Assembly (NCBI RefSeq): GCF_007993035.1
Contig: NZ_VOOS01000001.1
Location: 372,001 to 436,000, forward strand
Origin: Vicingus serpentipes
Lineage (GTDB): Bacteria > Bacteroidota > Bacteroidia > Flavobacteriales_E > Vicingaceae
Reading direction: 5' to 3'
Length of the DNA: 64,000 nt
A program made the position numbers and the translations under genes. Under the pieces are notes generated by a model that was given only the letters and a program-made list of their open reading frames with translations, did no database searches and was not told the DNA's origin. Within the stretch, counting starts at the first letter, position 1; the number at the start of each line of letters is the position of its first letter. Shown piece after piece: positions 18,501 through 24,869 of this stretch.

Positions 18501-19974
18501 GGTCTATGTTTAATTTTAGTTGTTTTAAGATTAAGTTCGATACAATTTTTCCTGAAATTAATGAAGGAGGAACACCTGGCCCAGGAACCGTTAATTGTCC
18601 AGTGAAAAAAAGATTTTTTACTTTTTTACTTTTTATTTTAGGTCTTAAAAATGCTGTTTGCATAAGCGTATTTGCCATGCCGTAAGCATTTCCTTTGTAT
18701 GAGTTATAATCGTTTATAAAGTCTTTAACACAATACGACTCATAGAATAAGATACTATCTTTTATATTTTGCTTTGTTAATTTTTCTAATCGATTAATAA
18801 TTAAGTTAAAATACTTTTCTCTAATTTCTGGAGTATCTTCAATACCTGGTGAAATAGGTATTAAAAATGTAGCTGCTTCATTTCCATTTGGAGCAAAACT
18901 ATCGTCAGTAATACTAGGGAAACTTGCATAAAAAAGAGGATTATCTGGCCATCTTTTATTATCGTAAATATCTTTAGCATGTAAATCAAAATCTGAATCG
19001 AAAAACAAGGTGTGATGGGATACATTTTCTAGCTTTTTGTTTAATCCAACATAAAACAATAATGATGATGGTGCAAAGGTCTTTTTCTCCCAATAAGATT
19101 GAGAGTAAACCCTATAATTTTCATCTAACAAACTTTCTGTATGTTGATAATCAGCACCACTTAATACAATATCAGCCTCTAAAAACTCTCCATTAACAAT
19201 AAGACCGTTTATTGTGTTATTATTGACAACTATTTTTTCTACATTTTGATTGGTAAGAAATTTAACACCTAGCTCCTTAGCCAAACTTTCCATAGCTTTG
19301 ACAACTTCATACATCCCTCCTTTTGGATGCCATGTGCCTAAACCAAAATCGGCATAGTTCATAAAATTGTAAAACGATGGTGTATCAGATGGTTTTGCAC
19401 CTAAAAATAAAACTGGAAATTCTAGTATTTGAATAAGTTTAGGACTTTTAATATGTCCACGAACCTGGTAACTAACTGTTGTAAAAAACTGATTAAGTTT
19501 AGTAATAGTTTGAGGGGTAATTAACTCAAAAATTGACAAGCCTGGTTTGTAAACCAAGTCTTTTATTGCAATTTCATAATTATTTTTTGCTTCATTAATG
19601 AATTTTCTTAGGAAAACGGAACTTCCTTTTTCTTCTTTCTCAAAAACTTCGCAAATCTGATCTAAGTTATCTCCAATTAATATCGATTCTAAAACATCAA
19701 AATAAACTTGATAACCTGGATTTAGCTTTTCTAATTGGTAGTAATCAGAAGTGGTTTTATTAAAATCATTAAAGAAACTATCAAACACATCTGGCATCCA
19801 ATACCATGTTGGTCCAATATCAAAAGTAAATCCGTCTTTAATAAATTGACGTGCTCTACCTCCTATTGTTGAGTTTTTTTCTAAAACAGTTACATTATAG
19901 CCAGCTTTAGCTAAATAACAAGAAGCTGATAAAGAGGAGAATCCTGCACCGATTATATATATATTCTTTTTCAT
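18484..19974 (-). CDS. crtI: Phytoene desaturase
   Basis: The 496-residue product (start ATG at 19974; an upstream ATG would add four residues) has the N-terminal dinucleotide motif IIGAGFSSLSASCYLAKAGY followed by VLEKN and GGRARQF. The C-terminal FAD signature is FFTGQLTVPGPGVPPSLISG. CrtI desaturates phytoene to lycopene. It is the first gene of the pathway operon, with an operator-like repeat and -7 element in the 67-base gap to the MerR gene. Confidence 0.95.
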   Translation of the reverse strand: MKKNIYIIGAGFSSLSASCYLAKAGYNVTVLEKNSTIGGRARQFIKDGFTFDIGPTWYWMPDVFDSFFNDFNKTTSDYYQLEKLNPGYQVYFDVLESILIGDNLDQICEVFEKEEKGSSVFLRKFINEAKNNYEIAIKDLVYKPGLSIFELITPQTITKLNQFFTTVSYQVRGHIKSPKLIQILEFPVLFLGAKPSDTPSFYNFMNYADFGLGTWHPKGGMYEVVKAMESLAKELGVKFLTNQNVEKIVVNNNTINGLIVNGEFLEADIVLSGADYQHTESLLDENYRVYSQSYWEKKTFAPSSLLFYVGLNKKLENVSHHTLFFDSDFDLHAKDIYDNKRWPDNPLFYASFPSITDDSFAPNGNEAATFLIPISPGIEDTPEIREKYFNLIINRLEKLTKQNIKDSILFYESYCVKDFINDYNSYKGNAYGMANTLMQTAFLRPKIKSKKVKNLFFTGQLTVPGPGVPPSLISGKIVSNLILKQLKLNIDHETTI

Positions 19975-19983
19975 ATTGTCAAA

Positions 19984-20018
19984 CAAATATAACTATTTTG
20001 TTTAACTTTTTAAACAAA
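19984..20018 (-). promoter_or_regulatory. crtI promoter with MerR-type inverted repeat
   Basis: On the minus strand the -7 element TATATTTG (19984-19991) is ten bases before the crtI ATG, and a TTG lies at 20015-20017 with a long 23-base spacer. Within the spacer is a perfect inverted repeat TTTGTTTAA-CTTT-TTAAACAAA at 19997-20018. MerR-family proteins typically bind such spacers. The same half-sites occur at the merR promoter. Confidence 0.65.
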
Positions 20019-20041
20019 TAATTAAACATTTTAATAATTAA

Positions 20042-20965
20042 TCACACAGATTCTAACAACGAATCGATAGAAGGATAAAACTTAATATTATCATAATCGA
20101 CAGAATCAATTTCATTAATTTTTTTACCCAGCACTAAAAACAAATCTTTCTCAGACCTCAACACCTCTTCATTGACTTTCCTTAAATAGATTGGCAAATC
20201 TTCATTTGCTGGCATTACCGTAAAGTAAGAAATAAAAGTAATGTTATCAAACAATGGATGAAAATCTTTTAATGCGTCCAATGGAATACTCTGCCCTAAA
20301 TAAATTGAATTGTACCCATTAAGGAGTAAATTTAAATGGACAAACATTAATCCTAGTTCATGTATTTCATTTTCTGGTAAAAAAAGAACAAACAATTTAT
20401 CTTTATCAACAATATCAAGAGCTTGAACCTTTTCAATTTGTAATTGAAGTTTTTGCTGAATTAAGTTTGACAAAAAATGTTCGTGAGCTGGAGATATAGT
20501 ATTTGAGAGCCAAAGCAATCCTATATCATTTAGCAACTGAACAAATATTTTTAAAAAAATCTCTCTAAAGGAACTCTTTACTAATAATTGATTGTATGTT
20601 TTATTGAATAATCGATGATCAAAGTTCATCATCGAAAGTTTAAAATCATTAATTGCATGATCATACTTATCGTTTTGAATGATAAGATCACGAACCGCAG
20701 ATAACAATGCATCATCAGTTAAATCAGCAATTTTTGAAATTTTAACCCCATTATTATTTAATAAAGAAACATTTAAAATTCGCTGTAAATCCTCACCATC
20801 ATAATATCTTATGTTAGTATCGGTACGTTTTGGTGCTAATATTTTATATCTCTTTTCCCAAATACGAATTGTATGTGCTTTAACTCCTGAAAGATTTTCT
20901 AAATCTTTAATGTTAAATTTTGTGTTTATTGGATTGTTCAACTTATTTTTATTTTGTTTAAACAA
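20042..20965 (-). CDS. CarH-like MerR regulator with B12-binding domain
   Basis: About 300 residues. The MerR winged-helix DNA-binding domain (about 17-85) contains FNIKDLENLSGVKAHTIRIW and RYYDGEDLQRI. It is followed by a four-helix B12-binding-2 region and a Rossmann-like cobalamin domain (about 190-300). The CarH light-sensing signature W-x9-E-H is exact at W152-E162-H163, and the cobalamin lower-ligand candidate H202 sits in E-I-H-E-L-G. CarH-type proteins repress carotenoid genes in the dark and release DNA in light. No ATG is available: the frame opens with TTG at 20963-20965 inside a -7-like box, so TTG at 20939-20941 (start of NNPINTKFN) is more plausible. Confidence 0.85.
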   Translation of the reverse strand: MFKQNKNKLNNPINTKFNIKDLENLSGVKAHTIRIWEKRYKILAPKRTDTNIRYYDGEDLQRILNVSLLNNNGVKISKIADLTDDALLSAVRDLIIQNDKYDHAINDFKLSMMNFDHRLFNKTYNQLLVKSSFREIFLKIFVQLLNDIGLLWLSNTISPAHEHFLSNLIQQKLQLQIEKVQALDIVDKDKLFVLFLPENEIHELGLMFVHLNLLLNGYNSIYLGQSIPLDALKDFHPLFDNITFISYFTVMPANEDLPIYLRKVNEEVLRSEKDLFLVLGKKINEIDSVDYDNIKFYPSIDSLLESV

Positions 20966-20970
20966 AATTA
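20951..20970 (-). promoter_or_regulatory. merR promoter palindrome (autoregulatory operator candidate)
   Basis: An 18-base perfect palindrome ATTTTGTTTAAACAAAAT covers 20951-20968 and overlaps TAATTTTG (minus strand, 20963-20970), which fits the -7 consensus. The half-site TTTGTTTAA/TTAAACAAA matches that at the crtI promoter, only without the four-base spacer. Confidence 0.55.
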
Positions 20971-21003
20971 GTTATATTATTTGAATAATAATCTTAAAAA
21001 TAA

Positions 21004-21027
21004 AAAAATCCCGTTTCCGGGATTTTT
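21004..21027. terminator. Bidirectional-looking Rho-independent terminator
   Basis: Ten-base stem AAAAATCCCG/CGGGATTTTT with TTTC loop. It is 136 bases past the stop of the membrane protein gene transcribed leftwards. The rest of 21028-21162 holds nothing I can recognise. Confidence 0.8.
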
Positions 21028-21162
21028 ATTGCTCTCTAGTTAAAAAGTATGTATTCAATAAAACTAGGACACCTTTTCTTTTATATCTAACAAAATAAAC
21101 TACTAACTAATGTTACAAAACCTTTTTGTACAATTTTTCTAAAAAGAGAGCTTAAATTACCC

Positions 21163-22374
21163 TTACTTTTTAATGGCTAATAGCAAGCTTGTATATTGTC
21201 GTTGAACTTCAATATTTAAAAATGTTAAATCATTTACAACTATTTCTAATGGAAAGTCATTGTATTGACTATTACTATAAATATCGAAATTAGATTTATT
21301 CATATTAACTTTATATTCTGAACCAAAAACTTGTTGAAGTAAGCCTTCAAAGTTTGTTACATCCAACATTAAATCTTCTATTGTTGCACTTCCAGATCTT
21401 ATCGCATTTAAATCTCCTTTTCCATTCATAATTGATGGATAATTATTGTCTAGTGCTTGTTTAATCTCATTTTCAGCTAGTTTTTCATTACCAGCTAACG
21501 AAAATTGAAGATTCATTACCTGTATAGTTTCATTAATTTTTGCTGCTTTTGTTTTTACCTCATTAATTAGGTTTACATCAACAGTACTATCATTTTTTAA
21601 TTCATTAAATAAAACCTCATTAAATGCAATTGTATGATCTATCTCATTATTCATATTGTAATGAATATTTGCCATTGCTTCTGTAACAACTCCACTATTG
21701 TGTAGTTTTACTAAAGCAAACAACATACTCATTGCTCCAACCACTAATACTGCAGTAGTAATTGTTGTAGTTCGCATTTCTTTGTTTCTAATATAAGCGT
21801 ATATATAAAGAGGAAGAAAAACAAATAATGCTATAATCATTCCCGCTGTTGTTAACATATTAGCGTATGGCCAATGCATAACTTTAAAGAAAATTCCATT
21901 TACCATTATAAAACCACTAAGTGTTCCTGCTACATTTAACCAAATTCTTGGTTTACTAATTTTCTCTTTTATTTTAATGGTAAGCATTAAGGGCAAGAAT
22001 ATAAAACTCAATAAAAACCCTCCTAATACGTACATCATGCCAGCTCCTGGCCAATGATAAATTTTAAAAAGTGTGGCTAACAATAATAAAATTGCCGATG
22101 TAATTCCGATGATGTGTGTTGTCTTTTTCATAGCTAATATGTTTTTGGTTAATAAAAATGTTGTTTCATCCTGTATGTTACGGATACCATTATTCCCAAA
22201 AACAGCCATTGTTTCTTGAAGAACCTTATGGAAATCGCTTTCCAAACTCATTCGGTCTTCAATCATACAACAAATGTGGTCGAGCAAATCGTTTGTTAGC
22301 TCTTCCATTTCTGCTCCTCTAGCTTCTATAAGCTGTCTTATTTCGTCTACCTGATTTTCGTTTAAACAGACCAT
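21163..22374 (-). CDS. Membrane protein with duplicated F-K-x-x-H-W-P motif, partner of PadR
   Basis: A 403-residue protein of unknown function. An N-terminal helical, cytoplasmic segment (about 1-80, with LTNDLLDHICCMIEDRM) is followed by five hydrophobic segments. After the first and third come the related motifs FKIYHWPGAGMM and FKVMHWPYANML, reminiscent of the gliding-motility protein GldL (FKIMHWPGA). The C-terminal 170 residues are soluble and helical. The start overlaps the end of the PadR gene by 13 bases. Genes paired with PadR in this way often encode membrane sensors or transport-linked proteins controlled by it; that is context only. Confidence 0.7.
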   Translation of the reverse strand: MVCLNENQVDEIRQLIEARGAEMEELTNDLLDHICCMIEDRMSLESDFHKVLQETMAVFGNNGIRNIQDETTFLLTKNILAMKKTTHIIGITSAILLLLATLFKIYHWPGAGMMYVLGGFLLSFIFLPLMLTIKIKEKISKPRIWLNVAGTLSGFIMVNGIFFKVMHWPYANMLTTAGMIIALFVFLPLYIYAYIRNKEMRTTTITTAVLVVGAMSMLFALVKLHNSGVVTEAMANIHYNMNNEIDHTIAFNEVLFNELKNDSTVDVNLINEVKTKAAKINETIQVMNLQFSLAGNEKLAENEIKQALDNNYPSIMNGKGDLNAIRSGSATIEDLMLDVTNFEGLLQQVFGSEYKVNMNKSNFDIYSNSQYNDFPLEIVVNDLTFLNIEVQRQYTSLLLAIKK

Positions 22375-22712
22375 GACAAATTTTGTGGAGCTACATTCAT
22401 TATAGCTTTAAGTGTTTCAATAAACTGCTTTAATTCATCAACCATTTCAGTTGCTTTGCTATTTCCTGTTTTAGTCAACTTGTAATACTTTCGCATACGG
22501 TTGCCTACTACTTCCTTTTCAGTCATTAGTAACCCGTCGGCTTCTAATTTGTGTAAGGCAGGATACAAAGCTCCTTCGGTTAGGTTAATTTTTCCCTCAG
22601 TTATTTCTTTCACCTTTTGGGTTATTTGATAACCATACATTCTATCATTTTCTGAGAGCAATTTCAAAATGATAGTTTTTAAGGTGCCTTTTAATAGTTC
22701 TTTTGAATACAT
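22362..22712 (-). CDS. PadR-family transcriptional regulator
   Basis: The 116-residue protein has the PadR winged helix: LKTIILKLLSENDRMYGYQITQKV, then TEGALYPALHKLEADGLL and the wing GNRMRKYYKLTKTG. It lacks the long C-terminal helix domain of two-domain PadRs, so it is the short PadR-s2-like form. It is the first gene of a two-gene unit with the membrane protein. An inverted repeat just upstream (22724-22744) is a likely autoregulatory site. Confidence 0.92.
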   Translation of the reverse strand: MYSKELLKGTLKTIILKLLSENDRMYGYQITQKVKEITEGKINLTEGALYPALHKLEADGLLMTEKEVVGNRMRKYYKLTKTGNSKATEMVDELKQFIETLKAIMNVAPQNLSWSV

Positions 22713-22716
22713 AAGA

Positions 22717-22744
22717 CAAACATATACATAATTTTCTTATGTAT
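22717..22744 (-). promoter_or_regulatory. padR promoter and operator candidate
   Basis: TATGTTTG on the minus strand (22717-22724) fits the -7 consensus. Directly upstream is the inverted repeat ATACATAA-TTTTC-TTATGTAT (22724-22744), in the spacer position where PadR binding would block transcription. Confidence 0.5.
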
Positions 22745-22816
22745 GTAATTTTTAGATGTATTTTTTTTTATGTTTTTTAAATGCACTATCTTTACACCCT
22801 TATAAATACTGAATTG

Positions 22817-24229
22817 ATGCCCGAAAAAAATATTTTTAAAATTGGTTGGATTTTTACTGCTGTAGTTTTTTCTGCTGTGTTGATTCCAATTTTAGTACAA
22901 GAGGGTATGTTTTTAGATGGTATTACCTATGCTGCCATATCTAAAAACTTGGCAAATGGTTATGGTAGTTTCTGGTTTCCTCAGTACACCCTAACACATT
23001 TTAGCAAATTTCATGAGCACCCTCCATTAGTGTTTGGTTTACAAGCTTTGTTTTTTAAATTGCTAGGTAACGGCTTTTTAACCGAACGAATATTTACTTT
23101 GTTTACTGCTTTTTTAACTGCGATGGGTATTGTTCTCAATTGGAATTTGCTTAATGCAACCAACAAAAATTATTCATGGGTTTCGATATTATTATGGATA
23201 GCTACCCCTCTTATATTTTGGTCTTACCAAAGTAATATGCTCGAAAATACCTTAGCATTTTGTTGTTTATTCTCGGTTTATTTTATTGCAAAAGGAAGTT
23301 TAAAAAACAATTTCTTCTATTTATTTATAGGGAGTTTATTTATTTTTTTAGCATTAATTACTAAAGGCCCTGTTGGATTATTTCCACTAGCTATAGTGGG
23401 TATTTTATGGCTAACACTACAACCTTTTTCTATTGTAAAAGCAATCATACATTCTTTAATTGTGATTCTTTTTTCAGGATTAATATTTTACATCACTTCT
23501 ATCCTCCAACCAGGATTAATCGAAAATTTAACCCAATATTATAATGCTCAAGTTTTACCATCATTAAATAATACCAGAGAAACAACCACAGGAAATCACT
23601 TTGCAATTTTAGGGCGCTTAATGCTTGAACTAATTATTCCAACCAGTATTTTACTTATTCTATTTATAATTAAAAAAGTAAAAAAGCAAACCACTGAAAT
23701 TACACCAAAAGCCACCGCATTATTTTTTATTTTAATAGGATTGTCTGCTTCGCTTCCTCTTATGATTACCCTTAAACAACGTGGATATTATTTAGTAACT
23801 GCATTGCCTTATTTCATTTTAGGCATCAGTGTTTTTATTGTTCCCTACCTTAAATTTTTTATTGAAAAATTAACGCAAAAACAAACAAAAAGATTAAAAC
23901 ATATTGGTTCTATTTTATTGGTGGCTACACTAGTTTTTTCTTTTTCACAGTATGGTAAATTTTCTCGCGATAGCGATAAACTTTCTGACATTTATAAGAT
24001 AAGTAGCATTGTTAATGAAGGTAGCATTATAAGTTGCTCGCCAGAACTCTATACCGAATGGGGAACAATGGCTTATTTAAGTAGAATTGGAGGAATAAGC
24101 ATAACTCCTAACCTAGAGAACGAATACTTAATTGTACTAAAAAGTACAAAGCTACCTGCAAATATAAATGAGTTTTACAGACCTTTAGATTTAAGCCTTA
24201 CCACTTATCAGTTGTATAAAAAACAATAA
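22817..24229 (+). CDS. ArnT-like glycosyltransferase, GT-C fold
   Basis: About 470 residues with roughly ten or more membrane segments. The first loop holds the acidic and histidine-rich segment MFLDGITYAAISKNLANG followed by FHEHPPLVFGLQALFF, characteristic of PMT/GT39-like lipid-linked sugar transferases. These enzymes move a sugar from a polyprenyl phosphate donor to lipid or protein outside the membrane; donor and acceptor are unknown. The ATG at 22817 is preferred over 22781 because a -7-like TATCTTTA at 22787-22794 precedes it. It is divergent from padR. A perfect hairpin follows at 24236-24255. Confidence 0.8.
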   Translation: MPEKNIFKIGWIFTAVVFSAVLIPILVQEGMFLDGITYAAISKNLANGYGSFWFPQYTLTHFSKFHEHPPLVFGLQALFFKLLGNGFLTERIFTLFTAFLTAMGIVLNWNLLNATNKNYSWVSILLWIATPLIFWSYQSNMLENTLAFCCLFSVYFIAKGSLKNNFFYLFIGSLFIFLALITKGPVGLFPLAIVGILWLTLQPFSIVKAIIHSLIVILFSGLIFYITSILQPGLIENLTQYYNAQVLPSLNNTRETTTGNHFAILGRLMLELIIPTSILLILFIIKKVKKQTTEITPKATALFFILIGLSASLPLMITLKQRGYYLVTALPYFILGISVFIVPYLKFFIEKLTQKQTKRLKHIGSILLVATLVFSFSQYGKFSRDSDKLSDIYKISSIVNEGSIISCSPELYTEWGTMAYLSRIGGISITPNLENEYLIVLKSTKLPANINEFYRPLDLSLTTYQLYKKQ

Positions 24230-24235
24230 AAGGTT

Positions 24236-24255
24236 TTGCTTATATTTATAAGCAA
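24236..24255 (+). terminator. Hairpin after the glycosyltransferase
   Basis: Perfect eight-base stem TTGCTTAT/ATAAGCAA with ATTT loop, seven bases after the stop codon. It is followed by TTATTT rather than a clean T-run. Its TGCTTA/TAAGCA arms recur four more times around the next gene, so it may belong to the repeat structure there. Confidence 0.5.
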
Positions 24256-24257
24256 TT

Positions 24258-24317
24258 ATTTAACCGACTACAAATGGATATAAAGTGCATATGCACTTTA
24301 TTCGGTTGTTGTAAGCA
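24258..24317. repeat. Nested inverted repeats upstream of the DinB gene
   Basis: ATTTAAC (24258-24264) is continued by AACCGA, which pairs with TCGGTT at 24302-24307. Between them is a perfect 22-base palindrome centred on GCAT|ATGC (24280-24301). The segment GTTGTTGTAAGCA (24305-24317) is the exact reverse complement of 24813-24825 on the other side of the gene. Confidence 0.7.
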
Positions 24318-24343
24318 ATTTGAAAAACTAAAACTGATTTAGA

Positions 24344-24808
24344 ATGAAACTTAACGAATATTTGTCCAATCGTCTAAAAGAGATCTTAACAGAAGGAAAA
24401 TGGGTTTTAGGAACAAATTTCAAAGAGCAGATAGTTAATCTTAACTGGAAACAAGCAACACAAAAAGTTGAAGATTACAACACTATTGCTGATTTGACTT
24501 TCCACATTGATTATTACTTGGATGGTATGATAAAAGTCTTTAAAGGAGGAACTCTTGACATACGAGATAAATTTAGTTTTGATTCTCCTCCCATAACATC
24601 AGAACAAGATTGGAAGAATCTAGTAAATAAATTTTGTTTTGATTCTGAAGAATTTATTGAGCTTGTATATAAGATGTCAGACAAAGAAATAATGTCGGAT
24701 TTTGTAGATAAACAATATGGAACATATTACAGAAATATAGATGTGATGATTGAACATACATACTATCATCTTGGACAAATATTGCTCCTTAAAAAACGAA
24801 TTAAATAA
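24344..24808 (+). CDS. DinB-family protein (four-helix metal-binding fold)
   Basis: A 154-residue soluble protein with the DinB/YfiT pattern of three spaced histidines: IADLTFHIDYYLDG (about 48-61), a middle helical region, and MIEHTYYHLGQILLLKK near the C-terminus. The fold binds a divalent metal. Members include bacillithiol or mycothiol S-transferases and uncharacterised stress proteins; a thiol link would suit an organism with bshB1, but this is speculative. It is isolated between core genes and surrounded by repeats, which suggests an accessory gene gained as a unit. Confidence 0.8.
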   Translation: MKLNEYLSNRLKEILTEGKWVLGTNFKEQIVNLNWKQATQKVEDYNTIADLTFHIDYYLDGMIKVFKGGTLDIRDKFSFDSPPITSEQDWKNLVNKFCFDSEEFIELVYKMSDKEIMSDFVDKQYGTYYRNIDVMIEHTYYHLGQILLLKKRIK

Positions 24809-24811
24809 AAT

Positions 24812-24869
24812 CTGCTTACAACAACGTATAAGCAGCATAAAAACGACTGCTTATACAAGACCGTTAAAT
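24812..24869. repeat. Repeat structure downstream of the DinB gene
   Basis: CTGCTTA (24812-24818) pairs with TAAGCAG (24829-24835) around the core CAACAACGTATA (24819-24830). CTGCTTATACAA at 24847-24858 is a near copy. The block ends in GTTAAAT (24863-24869), which fits GTTRRRY and contains the stop codon of the convergent M3 peptidase gene. A similar core, CAACAAGGTGTATA, is at 54889-54902. Confidence 0.65.
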
